Part shown: positions 43,474-51,676 of the stretch, piece by piece
How the letters are laid out: the number at the start of each line of letters is the position of its first letter
Position numbering within the stretch: position 1 is the stretch's first letter
Assembly: GCF_900291015.1 (NCBI RefSeq)
Contig: NZ_OLKL01000014.1
Span: 154,950 to 218,949 of the forward strand
DNA: 64,000 nucleotides
Reading direction: 5' to 3'
DNA from: Pseudomonas persica
GTDB taxonomy: Bacteria > Pseudomonadota > Gammaproteobacteria > Pseudomonadales > Pseudomonadaceae
Translations under genes and position numbers: made by a program
Notes under the pieces: model-generated
The model's input: the letters and a program-made list of their open reading frames with translations, nothing else
The model's database searches: none
What the model was told of the DNA's origin: nothing

Positions 43474-43505
43474 GTTCGATAATCGCACGAATAGTCGATT
43501 ATCGG
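43474..43505. promoter_or_regulatory. PcaR operator at the pcaI promoter
   Basis: GTTCGATAATCGCAC (43474-43488), identical to the PcaR box, is followed after five bases by GTCGATTATCGG on the opposite strand sense. Core arms CGATAATCG and CGATTATCG are perfect 9-base inverses. It is about 85 bases before pcaI, where PcaR is known to activate. Confidence 0.9.
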
Positions 43506-43571
43506 ATTGTAAGGCACCCACCAGTCTCCTTAATCTGAGCTCACCGAAGCACCCTGACCAGGAGTCTCCAA

Positions 43572-44432
43572 ATGGCTGCAATTCTCCCGCTTCACGAAGC
43601 CGTGAAGCAGTTCATCCAGGATGGCGATACCGTCGCCCTCGAAGGTTTCACCCACCTGATCCCGACTGCCGCCGGCCACGAGATCATCCGTCAGGGCAAG
43701 CGCGACCTGACCCTGGTGCGCATGACTCCGGACCTGATCTACGACCAGCTGATCGGCGCCGGTTGCGCCAGCAAGCTGATCTTCTCCTGGGGTGGTAACC
43801 CAGGTGTCGGTTCGCTGCACCGCCTGCGTGATGCCGTCGAGAAGCAGTGGCCACACGCTATCGACATCGAAGAACACAGCCACGCCGACCTGGCCAACGC
43901 CTATGTCGCCGGTGCTTCGGGCCTGCCGTTCGCCGTGCTGCGTGCCTACGCCGGCTCCGACCTGCCGAAGGTCAACCCGCTGATCAAGAGCGTCACCTGC
44001 CCGTTCACCGGTGAAGTGCTGGCAGCCGTGCCGTCGGTGCGCCCGGACGTGACCGTGATCCACGCGCAAAAGGCCGACCGCAAAGGCAACGTGTTGCTGT
44101 GGGGCATCCTTGGGGTGCAGAAGGAAGCCGCCCTGGCCGCCAAGCGCTGCATCGTCACCGTCGAGGAAGTCGTCGACGACCTGCAGGCCCCGATGAACGC
44201 CTGCGTGCTGCCGACCTGGGCACTGAGCGCGGTATGCCTGGTACCGGGCGGTGCGCACCCGTCCTATGCCCACGGCTACTACGAGCGTGACAACCGCTTC
44301 TACCAGGCCTGGGACCCGATCGCGCGTAGCCGCGAATCGTTCAGCGCCTGGATCGACACCTACATCCGTGGCACTGCCGATTTCAACGAATTCAAGGCCA
44401 AGCTGGTCAGCACTGCGGAGGCCGCACAATGA
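43572..44432 (+). CDS. pcaI: 3-oxoadipate CoA-transferase subunit A (CatI/glutaconate-type)
   Basis: A 286-residue CoA-transferase alpha subunit. Segments such as DTVALEGFTHLIPTAAGHEIIRQGKRDLTLVRMTPDL and WGGNPGVGSLHRLRDAVE are those of the CatI/glutaconate CoA-transferase family. It transfers CoA from succinyl-CoA to beta-ketoadipate with PcaJ. The P. putida KT2440 PcaI described in the literature is only 231 residues and of the SCOT type, so this is a different lineage, as in P. aeruginosa. The ATG has CAGGAG upstream; the stop overlaps pcaJ by four bases. Confidence 0.9.
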   Translation: MAAILPLHEAVKQFIQDGDTVALEGFTHLIPTAAGHEIIRQGKRDLTLVRMTPDLIYDQLIGAGCASKLIFSWGGNPGVGSLHRLRDAVEKQWPHAIDIEEHSHADLANAYVAGASGLPFAVLRAYAGSDLPKVNPLIKSVTCPFTGEVLAAVPSVRPDVTVIHAQKADRKGNVLLWGILGVQKEAALAAKRCIVTVEEVVDDLQAPMNACVLPTWALSAVCLVPGGAHPSYAHGYYERDNRFYQAWDPIARSRESFSAWIDTYIRGTADFNEFKAKLVSTAEAAQ

Positions 44433-45208
44433 GCTACTCCACTTCCGAAATGATGACCGTCGCCGCAGCCCGTCGCCTGCGCAACGGTGCTGTGTGCTTC
44501 GTCGGCATCGGCCTGCCGTCCAAGGCTGCCAACCTGGCGCGCCTGACCTCGTCGCCTGACGTGGTGCTGATCTACGAGTCCGGCCCGATCGGCGCCAAGC
44601 CAAGCGTGCTGCCGCTGTCGATCGGTGACGGCGAGCTCGCCGAAACCGCTGACACCGTGGTACCGACTGGCGAGATCTTCCGCTACTGGCTGCAAGGTGG
44701 GCGCATCGATGTCGGCTTCCTCGGCGCCGCCCAGGTCGACCGCTTCGGCAACATCAACACTACCGTGGTCGGTGACTACCATGCCCCGAAAACCCGCCTG
44801 CCGGGTGCCGGTGGCGCACCGGAAATCGCCGGATCCGCCAAGCAGGTGCTGATCATCCTCAAGCAGTCGCCGCGAGCCTTCGTCGACAAGCTGGACTTCA
44901 TCACCTCGGTTGGCCACGGTGAAGGCGGCGACTCGCGCAAACGCCTTGGCCTGCCAGGTGATGGCCCGGTCGGTATCATCACCGACCTGTGCATCATGGA
45001 GCCGGAAGCCGGCACCCACGAATTCGTCGTCACCGCCATCCACCCGGGCGTGACCCGCGAGCAGATCATCGCCGCCACCGGCTGGGCGATCCGCTTTGCC
45101 GACGATGTGCAGACCACTGCCGAACCTACCGAAGTCGAGCTGTCCGCGCTGCGTGACCTCGAAGCCCGTACCGCCGCGGCCCATGGCCAGGTGGCAGGAG
45201 AAGCCTGA
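44429..45208 (+). CDS. pcaJ: 3-oxoadipate CoA-transferase subunit B (CatJ/glutaconate-type)
   Basis: A 259-residue beta subunit. The probable catalytic glutamate is E50 in VVLIYESGPIGAKPS, which forms the enzyme-CoA thioester in this family. GGGRIDVGFLGAAQVDRFGNINTT-like and GLPGDGPVGIITDLCIMEPE segments follow. It is larger than the 213-residue KT2440 PcaJ. ATGA overlap with pcaI and a one-base overlap with pcaF show tight coupling of the three genes. Confidence 0.9.
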   Translation: MSYSTSEMMTVAAARRLRNGAVCFVGIGLPSKAANLARLTSSPDVVLIYESGPIGAKPSVLPLSIGDGELAETADTVVPTGEIFRYWLQGGRIDVGFLGAAQVDRFGNINTTVVGDYHAPKTRLPGAGGAPEIAGSAKQVLIILKQSPRAFVDKLDFITSVGHGEGGDSRKRLGLPGDGPVGIITDLCIMEPEAGTHEFVVTAIHPGVTREQIIAATGWAIRFADDVQTTAEPTEVELSALRDLEARTAAAHGQVAGEA

Positions 45209-46410
45209 TGCGCGACGTATTCATCTGTGATGCCATCCGTACCCCGATCGGTCGCTTCGGCGGCGCCCTGGCCGGCGTGCGGGCCGACGACCTGGCGGCC
45301 GTGCCGCTGAAGGCGCTGATCGAGCGCAACCCCAGCGTGCAGTGGGATCAGGTTGACGAAGTGTTCTTCGGCTGCGCCAACCAGGCCGGTGAAGACAACC
45401 GCAACGTGGCGCGCATGGCGCTGCTGCTGGCCGGCCTGCCGCAGAGCATTCCCGGCGTTACCCTGAACCGCCTGTGCGCGTCGGGCATGGATGCCATCGG
45501 CACTGCCTTCCGCGCCATTGCCAGTGGCGAAATGGAGCTGGCGATTGCCGGCGGCGTCGAGTCGATGTCGCGTGCGCCGTTCGTCATGGGCAAGGCGGAA
45601 AGCGGCTATTCGCGCAACATGAAGCTCGAAGACACCACCATCGGCTGGCGTTTCATCAACCCGCTGATGAAGAGCCAGTATGGTGTGGACGCCATGCCGG
45701 AAACCGCCGACAACGTGGCTGACGATTACCAGGTTTCGCGCGCTGACCAGGACGCTTTCGCCCTGCGCAGCCAGCAGAAGGCTGCTGCCGCCCAGGCCGC
45801 GGGCTTCTTCGCCGAAGAGATCGTGCCGGTGCGTATCGCGCACAAGAAAGGTGAGACCATCGTCGAGCATGACGAGCACCTGCGCCCGGCAACCACACTG
45901 GAAGCCCTGACCAGGCTCAAGCCGGTCAACGGCCCGGACAAGACCGTCACCGCCGGCAACGCCTCGGGCGTGAATGACGGTGCTGCGGCGTTGATCCTGG
46001 CTTCGGCCGAGGCGGTGAAGAAGCACGGCCTGACCCCGCGTGCCCGGGTACTGGGCATGGCCAGCGCCGGTGTTGCACCGCGGGTGATGGGTATTGGCCC
46101 GGTGCCGGCGGTGCGCAAGCTGACCGTGCGCCTGGGTGTGGCGGTGAATGATTTCGATGTGATCGAGCTCAACGAAGCCTTTGCCAGCCAGGGTTTGGCG
46201 GTGCTGCGTGAGTTGGGTGTGGCCGACGATGCGCCGCAGGTGAACCCCAACGGCGGTGCCATCGCCCTGGGCCACCCGCTGGGCATGAGCGGTGCGCGCC
46301 TGGTGCTGACCGCGCTTCACCAGCTGGAGAAGAGTGGTGGGCGCAAGGGCCTGGCGACCATGTGTGTGGGCGTAGGCCAAGGTTTGGCGCTGGCCATCGA
46401 GCGGGTTTGA
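45208..46410 (+). CDS. pcaF: Beta-ketoadipyl-CoA thiolase PcaF
   Basis: A 400-residue thiolase that cleaves beta-ketoadipyl-CoA to succinyl-CoA and acetyl-CoA, the last pathway step. Catalytic residues are C90 ([13 protein letters not shown]), H356 ([11 protein letters not shown]) and C386 (CVGVGQGLA). Length matches the family exactly. Its first base is the last of the pcaJ stop. A REP pair follows the stop, separating pcaIJF from pcaBDC. Confidence 0.96.
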   Translation: MRDVFICDAIRTPIGRFGGALAGVRADDLAAVPLKALIERNPSVQWDQVDEVFFGCANQAGEDNRNVARMALLLAGLPQSIPGVTLNRLCASGMDAIGTAFRAIASGEMELAIAGGVESMSRAPFVMGKAESGYSRNMKLEDTTIGWRFINPLMKSQYGVDAMPETADNVADDYQVSRADQDAFALRSQQKAAAAQAAGFFAEEIVPVRIAHKKGETIVEHDEHLRPATTLEALTRLKPVNGPDKTVTAGNASGVNDGAAALILASAEAVKKHGLTPRARVLGMASAGVAPRVMGIGPVPAVRKLTVRLGVAVNDFDVIELNEAFASQGLAVLRELGVADDAPQVNPNGGAIALGHPLGMSGARLVLTALHQLEKSGGRKGLATMCVGVGQGLALAIERV

Positions 46411-46417
46411 CCTGTTC

Positions 46418-46510
46418 TGGCCTGTTCGCGGGCACGCCCGCTCCCACAGGATGATCGTTGCCCACTGCACAACAGAAACCTGTGGCAGCGGGCGTGCCCG
46501 CGAAGAGGCC
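46418..46510. repeat. REP pair
   Basis: CTGGCCTGTTCGCGGGCACGCCCGCTCCCACAGG and the inverted CCTGTGGCAGCGGGCGTGCCCGCGAAGAGGCC follow the pcaF stop. The loops differ from the other pairs but match each other, a sign of compensatory change. Confidence 0.93.
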
Positions 46511-46550
46511 AGTCCTGCCAGGCACAAGACCAGTTGCCAGCCAGATAGCG

Positions 46551-46637
46551 GAACGAGTGTGTTACCACCTGGCGTTGTGTATCGTCAGTTTCTACACCTT
46601 GATCAGCGGCCTGGTGAAGGCCCAGAGCGGTGCGTGA
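46551..46637 (+). pseudogene. Possible 3' remnant of pcaT (MFS transporter)
   Basis: A frame without a start codon reads ERVCYHLALCIVSFYTLISG then LVKAQSGA-stop: one 20-residue hydrophobic helix and a short polar tail, like the last membrane segment of a metabolite-H+ symporter. In P. putida KT2440 and P. aeruginosa a pcaT gene occupies this place between pcaF and pcaB. A deletion ending in or next to the REP would leave such a fragment. Only one helix is visible, so it may be chance. Confidence 0.3.
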
Positions 46638-46722
46638 CAGCGATGATGGCGATTGCCTTCCTTTCAGCCTGCGCCTGCCGAAGCAGGCAGCGTACCTGCA
46701 CCACGATAATTAAGGAGGTGGC

Positions 46723-48075
46723 ATGACCAACCAACTGTTCGACGCCTACTTCACCGCGCCGGCCATGCGCGAGATCTTCTCCGACCGTGGCCGCCTGCAA
46801 GGCATGCTCGATTTCGAAGCGGCGCTGGCGCGGGCCGAGGCGGCTGCCGGGCTGGTCCCGCCTGTCGCAGTAGCGGCCATCGAGGCGGCCTGCCATGCCG
46901 AGCGCTATGACGTTGGCGCCCTGGCCAACGCCATCGCCACTGCCGGCAACTCGGCGATCCCGCTGGTGAAGGCGTTGGGCAAGGTGATTGCCAGTGGCGT
47001 GCCCGAGGCCGAGCGCTACGTGCACCTGGGCGCCACCAGCCAGGATGCGATGGACACCGGCCTGGTCCTGCAGCTGCGCGCTGCCCTCGACCTGATCGAA
47101 GCCGACCTTGGCAAGCTGGCCGATACCCTGTCGCGCCAGGCCTTGCAGCACGCCGACACGCCACTGGTGGGGCGTACCTGGCTGCAGCACGCCACCCCGG
47201 TGACCCTGGGCATGAAACTGGCCGGTGTGCTGGGCGCGTTGACCCGTCACCGCCAGCGCCTGCAGGAGCTGCGCCCACGCTTGCTGGTGCTGCAGTTCGG
47301 CGGCGCCTCCGGCAGCCTGGCCGCCCTGGGCAGCAAGGCGATGCCGGTGGCCGAAGCCCTGGCCGAGCAGCTCAAGCTGACCCTGCCCGAGCAGCCCTGG
47401 CACACCCAGCGCGACCGCCTGGTGGAGTTTGCCTCGGTGCTGGGCCTGGTCGCCGGTAGCCTGGGCAAGTTCGGCCGTGATGTCAGCCTGCTGATGCAGA
47501 CCGAGGCGGCGGAGTTATTCGAGCCTTCCGCGCCAGGCAAGGGCGGTTCCTCGACCATGCCGCACAAGCGCAACCCGGTGGGCGCCGCGGTGCTGATCGG
47601 TGCCGCGACCCGGGTGCCAGGGCTGGTCTCTACGCTGTTCGCCGCCATGCCCCAGGAGCACGAGCGCAGCCTCGGCCTGTGGCATGCCGAATGGGAAACC
47701 CTGCCGGACATTTGCTGCCTGGTCTCCGGTGCGCTGCGCCAGGCCCAGGTGATTGCCGAGGGCATGGAAGTGGATGCCGCACGCATGCGCCGTAACCTCG
47801 ACCTGACTCAGGGCCTGGTGCTGGCCGAAGCGGTGAGCATCGTCCTCGCCCAGCGCCTGGGCCGCGACCACGCCCACCACCTGCTGGAGCAGTGCTGCCA
47901 GCGCGCCGTGGCCGAACAGCGCCACCTGCGCACTGTGCTGGGTGACGAGCCGCAGGTCAGCGCCGAACTGTCCGCCGAAGAACTCGATCGTTTGCTCGAC
48001 CCTGCCCATTACCTGGGGCAGGCCCGCGTCTGGGTGGCGCGGGCCGTGTCCGAACATCAACGTTTCACTGCCTGA
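46723..48075 (+). CDS. pcaB: 3-carboxy-cis,cis-muconate cycloisomerase PcaB
   Basis: A 450-residue member of the fumarase/aspartase superfamily. The signature GGSSTMPHKRNPVGAAV near residue 280 is the family's catalytic loop, and HLGATSQDAMDTG is the second. It lactonises beta-carboxymuconate to gamma-carboxymuconolactone. The start has the strong ribosome site AAGGAGGTGGC. The 312 bases upstream hold the REP pair and the possible pcaT remnant but no clear PcaR box, so promoter position is unclear. It heads pcaBDC. Confidence 0.95.
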   Translation: MTNQLFDAYFTAPAMREIFSDRGRLQGMLDFEAALARAEAAAGLVPPVAVAAIEAACHAERYDVGALANAIATAGNSAIPLVKALGKVIASGVPEAERYVHLGATSQDAMDTGLVLQLRAALDLIEADLGKLADTLSRQALQHADTPLVGRTWLQHATPVTLGMKLAGVLGALTRHRQRLQELRPRLLVLQFGGASGSLAALGSKAMPVAEALAEQLKLTLPEQPWHTQRDRLVEFASVLGLVAGSLGKFGRDVSLLMQTEAAELFEPSAPGKGGSSTMPHKRNPVGAAVLIGAATRVPGLVSTLFAAMPQEHERSLGLWHAEWETLPDICCLVSGALRQAQVIAEGMEVDAARMRRNLDLTQGLVLAEAVSIVLAQRLGRDHAHHLLEQCCQRAVAEQRHLRTVLGDEPQVSAELSAEELDRLLDPAHYLGQARVWVARAVSEHQRFTA

Positions 48076-48086
48076 AGGAGACCGCT

Positions 48087-48878
48087 GTGGCGCACTTGCA
48101 ATTGGCCGATGGCGTTTTGAACTACCAGATCGATGGCCCGGAAAACGCCCCGGTGCTGGTCCTGTCCAACTCGCTGGGCACCGACCTGGGCATGTGGGAC
48201 ACGCAGATTCCACTGTGGAGCCGGCACTTGCGCGTGCTGCGCTACGACACCCGTGGCCACGGTGGGTCGCTGGTCACTGAAGGCCCTTACCGCATCGAGC
48301 AGTTGGGCCGTGACGTGCTGGCCCTGCTCGATGGCCTGGACATCGCCAAGGCGCACTTCGTCGGCTTGTCGATGGGCGGCCTGATCGGCCAGTGGCTGGG
48401 CATCAATGCCGGCCAGCGCCTGCACAGCCTGACCCTGTGCAACACCGCCGCCAAGATCGCCAACGACGAGGTGTGGAACACCCGTATCGACAGCGTGCTA
48501 AAAGGTGGCCAGCAGGCCATGGTCGACCTGCGCGATGCCTCCATTGCCCGTTGGTTCACCCCAGGCTTCGCCCAGGCCCAGCCAGCGCAAGCCCAGCGTA
48601 TCTGCCAGATGCTGGCGCAAACCAGCCCGCAAGGCTACGCCGGCAACTGCGCAGCGGTGCGAGATGCCGACTACCGCGAGCAGTTGGGCCGCATCCAGGT
48701 GCCGACGCTGATCGTAGCCGGTACCGAAGACGTGGTGACCACTCCGGAGCACGGTCGCTTCATGCAGGCCGGTATCGCGGGGGCCGAGTACGTTGACTTC
48801 CCGGCGGCGCACCTGTCCAATGTCGAGATCGGCGAGGCATTCAGCCGCCGCGTGCTCGACTTCCTGCTGGCTCATTGA
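48087..48878 (+). CDS. pcaD: 3-oxoadipate enol-lactonase PcaD
   Basis: A 263-residue alpha/beta hydrolase. The nucleophile serine is in GLSMGGLIGQ; SNSLGTDLGMWDTQ holds the oxyanion loop, and the histidine is near the end (FPAAHLSNVE). It hydrolyses beta-ketoadipate enol-lactone to beta-ketoadipate. The start is GTG with AAGGAG upstream; the pcaB stop is 11 bases before. Confidence 0.95.
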   Translation: MAHLQLADGVLNYQIDGPENAPVLVLSNSLGTDLGMWDTQIPLWSRHLRVLRYDTRGHGGSLVTEGPYRIEQLGRDVLALLDGLDIAKAHFVGLSMGGLIGQWLGINAGQRLHSLTLCNTAAKIANDEVWNTRIDSVLKGGQQAMVDLRDASIARWFTPGFAQAQPAQAQRICQMLAQTSPQGYAGNCAAVRDADYREQLGRIQVPTLIVAGTEDVVTTPEHGRFMQAGIAGAEYVDFPAAHLSNVEIGEAFSRRVLDFLLAH

Positions 48879-48888
48879 GGACATCGCC

Positions 48889-49284
48889 ATGGACGAGAAA
48901 CAACGTTACGACGCCGGCATGCAAGTACGCCGCGCAGTGCTTGGCGATGCCCACGTGGACCGCAGCCTGGAGAAGCTCAACGACTTCAACGGCGAGTTCC
49001 AGGAGATGATCACCCGCCACGCCTGGGGTGACATCTGGACCCGCCCGGGCCTGCCGCGGCATACCCGTAGCCTGATTACCATCGCCATGCTGATCGGCAT
49101 GAACCGCAACGACGAGTTGAAGCTGCACCTGCGTGCGGCAGCCAATAACGGCGTGACCCGCGACGAGATCAAGGAAGTGCTGATGCAGAGCGCGATCTAT
49201 TGCGGTATTCCGGCGGCCAATGCCACGTTCCACCTGGCTGAGTCGGTATGGGATGAGCTGGGCGTAGAGTCGCGACAGCAGTAA
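48889..49284 (+). CDS. pcaC: 4-carboxymuconolactone decarboxylase PcaC
   Basis: A 131-residue AhpD-fold enzyme that decarboxylates gamma-carboxymuconolactone to the enol-lactone. RPGLPRHTRSLITIAMLIGMNRNDELKLHLRAAANNGVTRDEI and QSAIYCGIPAANATFH are the family core. Starts ten bases after the pcaD stop. In some other bacteria it is fused to PcaD; here separate. Last gene of the pca operon. Confidence 0.95.
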   Translation: MDEKQRYDAGMQVRRAVLGDAHVDRSLEKLNDFNGEFQEMITRHAWGDIWTRPGLPRHTRSLITIAMLIGMNRNDELKLHLRAAANNGVTRDEIKEVLMQSAIYCGIPAANATFHLAESVWDELGVESRQQ

Positions 49285-49319
49285 TGCCTGTACCGGCCCT
49301 ATCGCCGGCCATGGAATGT

Positions 49320-49844
49320 TTACATGGCCGCATTCTTCTGCCGCGTGGCCACTGGGCCGGCGCTGCTTTCCACGGCGCGCTTGAGGGCCGGGCACAAGCC
49401 CAGCAAGAACGCAGCTTCTGCGACCACGAACAGCGGCCCGATGATCAGTCCGCTGACATCATCGACAAACGCCGGCTTGCGGCCTTCGTAGTAATGGCCG
49501 ACGAACTGGATGATCCAGCCCACCACGAATGCCGCCAGTCCGGTGCCAAGCCACAGGGCCGTGGACTGCATTGCCAGCACCTGGCCGACCCACAGGCAAA
49601 GGCCCAGCAACAATCCCATCACCAGCCCGAAGCGTAGGTCCAGACGCAGGTAGAACCATACCGACGCCGCCGCTGCCAGCAGGGCTGGGGACAGCCACAT
49701 GCCGACCACGTCCCAACCCGGGCGCGACAGCAGGATGGTGACCGCCAGTACGATCAAAGGGATGCCCACGAAGTGGGTGGCGATGTTGCGTGGGTCGCGA
49801 TGGTAGCTGGCGTACTGGCTCAGGTGGTCGACGAGGTTCTTCAT
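49320..49844 (-). CDS. Mpo1-like (DUF962) membrane protein
   Basis: A 174-residue membrane protein with about four hydrophobic segments. YASYHRDPRNIATHFVGIPLIVLAV and IIQFVGHYYEGRKPAFVDDVSGLIIGPLFVVAE contain the histidines conserved in the Mpo1 family; the yeast member is an Fe(II)-dependent 2-hydroxy fatty acid dioxygenase. Substrate in bacteria unknown. It is convergent with pcaC and unrelated to the pathway. Confidence 0.88.
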   Translation of the reverse strand: MKNLVDHLSQYASYHRDPRNIATHFVGIPLIVLAVTILLSRPGWDVVGMWLSPALLAAAASVWFYLRLDLRFGLVMGLLLGLCLWVGQVLAMQSTALWLGTGLAAFVVGWIIQFVGHYYEGRKPAFVDDVSGLIIGPLFVVAEAAFLLGLCPALKRAVESSAGPVATRQKNAAM

Positions 49845-49884
49845 GCTGTGCCTCCCTGGTTTGCCGGATCGGGGTGTATTGCCA

Positions 49885-49964
49885 ACCGGCCTATTCGCCG
49901 ATGAACCCGCTCCACAGGGATCGAGGAAACCTTGTGGGAGCGGGTTCACCCGCGAAGAGGCCGG
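49885..49964. repeat. REP pair, first copy diverged
   Basis: ACCGGCCTATTCGCCGATGAACCCGCTCCACAGG and the inverted CTTGTGGGAGCGGGTTCACCCGCGAAGAGGCCGG. The left copy has lost the stem complementarity (CGCCGATGAACCCG), the right one is intact. Confidence 0.9.
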
Positions 49965-50056
49965 GGCTGCAACCGATATAGCTCAGGATAGACCGTAGCC
50001 ACCATCATCATCAGCCAAGCGAATGGCAGCTGCCCGCACTGACATATTCAACCTGT

Positions 50057-51313
50057 TCAAAGGAGGTTCAGCGGGTAACTCACGATCAACCGGTTCTCAT
50101 CGAACGTGTTGGTGCTGAAGTCCCTGCGCATGGTGGAGTTGCGCCACTTCACCGACAGGTCCTTGAAGCTGCCCGACTGCACCACATACGCCAGTTCGGT
50201 TTCCCGCGCCCATTCCTTGCCGTCGTCCACCCCGCCAGCGGTGACGTTGTCACCCTTGATATAGCGGTTCATCAGGGTCAGGCCTGGCACGCCGACGGTG
50301 GCGAAGTTGAAGTCATGGCGCACCTGCCAGGAGCGTTCCTTGGCATTGTCGAAGCTGGAGTTGTAGCTGTCGTTGGCCAGGGTGCCGCCGCTGGTGCCAT
50401 TCACCCGCATCCAGGCGTCGTCGCCGCTGACCTTCTGCAGGCCGACGTAGAAGGTGTGGCCCTGATAGCGCGCCGAGAGCATGGCCGAGGCGGTGTGGTT
50501 GTCCAGTTCGCCGGCGCGTTCGGCGCCGTCTTCCTTGCCGATGAAGTAGCCCAGGTTGGCGCCCAGGGTCCAGTCGCCCAAGGGTTGGCTATGCACCAGG
50601 TTGAGGTACTGCTGGTGGTAGATGTCCTTGAGCTGGGCATCCCACAGGCCGATCATGGTGCGCTTGTCGTTGAAGGTGTACTCGCCGCCGGCAAAGTTGA
50701 AACGGTCGGAGGTGAACGCTGCCTTACCGTTCAGCGACATGTCTTCCATGCTGGCGTCGTTGCGCGGGCTGTTGCCGCGGAACTGGCCGGCGTACAGGGT
50801 CAGGCCGGCGATTTCCTTCGAGGTCAGCTGGCCGCCGCGGAAGGTCTGCGGCAGCGAGCGGCCATCGTCCGAGCGCAGGATCGGCAGTACCGGCATCCAT
50901 TCACCCACTTTCAGCTCGGTTTCGGACAGCTTGGCTTTCAGTGCCACACCCAGGCGGCCGAAGTCATCGGCGGGGCGGCCATCGCCGTGCACCGGCAACA
51001 GGTGGGTGTTGGTGGTGCCTTTGCCGCCGTCGAGCTTGACCGAGTACAGGCCCAGTACGTCCACGCCGAAACCGACGGTACCTTGGGTGAAGCCGGAGCG
51101 GGCGTCGAGGATGAAGCTTTGCGTCCATTCCTCAGCCTTGGCCTGCGGGTGGGCCGGGTCGACGAAGTTACGGTTGATGTAGAAGTTGCGCAGGTTGAGG
51201 GTGGCCTTGGCGTCTTCCAGGAAACCACCTTCGTCGGCGGCGAACACGGGGAGTGCGCAGGACATGGCCAACAGGCCGGGCAGCAGCTGGCGTGCGGGTT
51301 GCAAAGTGCTCAT
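50057..51313 (-). CDS. OprD-family aromatic-acid porin (BenF/PhaK type)
   Basis: A 418-residue outer-membrane beta-barrel with a signal peptide ending at about residue 25 (PVFA). The mature start ADEGGFLEDAKATLNLRNFYINRNF and the end RLIVSYPLNLL are typical of the OprD family, and the sequence matches BenF-like porins. The Opd members take up aromatic carboxylates. ATG 51313 gives the signal peptide directly. A PcaR-like box at 51466 and its position just beyond the pca operon suggest uptake of hydroxybenzoate or protocatechuate (inference). Confidence 0.92.
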   Translation of the reverse strand: MSTLQPARQLLPGLLAMSCALPVFAADEGGFLEDAKATLNLRNFYINRNFVDPAHPQAKAEEWTQSFILDARSGFTQGTVGFGVDVLGLYSVKLDGGKGTTNTHLLPVHGDGRPADDFGRLGVALKAKLSETELKVGEWMPVLPILRSDDGRSLPQTFRGGQLTSKEIAGLTLYAGQFRGNSPRNDASMEDMSLNGKAAFTSDRFNFAGGEYTFNDKRTMIGLWDAQLKDIYHQQYLNLVHSQPLGDWTLGANLGYFIGKEDGAERAGELDNHTASAMLSARYQGHTFYVGLQKVSGDDAWMRVNGTSGGTLANDSYNSSFDNAKERSWQVRHDFNFATVGVPGLTLMNRYIKGDNVTAGGVDDGKEWARETELAYVVQSGSFKDLSVKWRNSTMRRDFSTNTFDENRLIVSYPLNLL

Positions 51314-51465
51314 CTGTCGTGGATCTCTTGTTTTTATGGGCGAGCCGCTGCGCTGCAGGATGCGGCCTGCAGGTGCGGGTCTTTCGGGATGAACCGGGGC
51401 AACGTTGCGTGGGGAGGATGGTGCGGGGTAGGGCAGGGGAGAGGCAATTCGCCGCAAACGGAAGC

Positions 51466-51480
51466 GGGCGATAATCGAAC
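51466..51480 (-). promoter_or_regulatory. Probable PcaR box upstream of the porin
   Basis: On the minus strand GTTCGATTATCGCCC agrees with the PcaR box at 13 of 15 positions and keeps the symmetrical core. It lies about 150 bases before the porin start. Confidence 0.55.
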
Positions 51481-51514
51481 GGAATGTTCTGGTTGGTTAA
51501 TTGTTTGCCTGTAC

Positions 51515-51610
51515 TGGCCTCTTCGCGGGTAAACCCGCTCCCACAGGTACTGCACAGCCTTCAGCATTTATGCAAAACCCTGTGGGAGCGGGTTTACCCG
51601 CGAAGAGGCC
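51515..51610. repeat. REP pair
   Basis: TGGCCTCTTCGCGGGTAAACCCGCTCCCACAGG and the inverted CCCTGTGGGAGCGGGTTTACCCGCGAAGAGGCC lie between the porin promoter region and the ttgC terminator. Confidence 0.96.
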
Positions 51611-51629
51611 TGCACAGGCAACCGACAAA

Positions 51630-51655
51630 CAAAAAGCCCACCGCGAGGGTGGGCT
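51630..51655 (-). terminator. ttgABC terminator
   Basis: On the minus strand AAGCCCACC-CTCG-CGGTGGGCTT followed by TTTGTTTG, 22 bases after the ttgC stop. Confidence 0.92.
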
Positions 51656-51676
51656 TGATGCTTCAAGCCGCTTCAA

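Noticed and set aside
44776..46527. 583-codon minus-strand open frame over pcaJ and pcaF
   Set aside because: Shadow of two well-supported genes and beginning in a REP pair.
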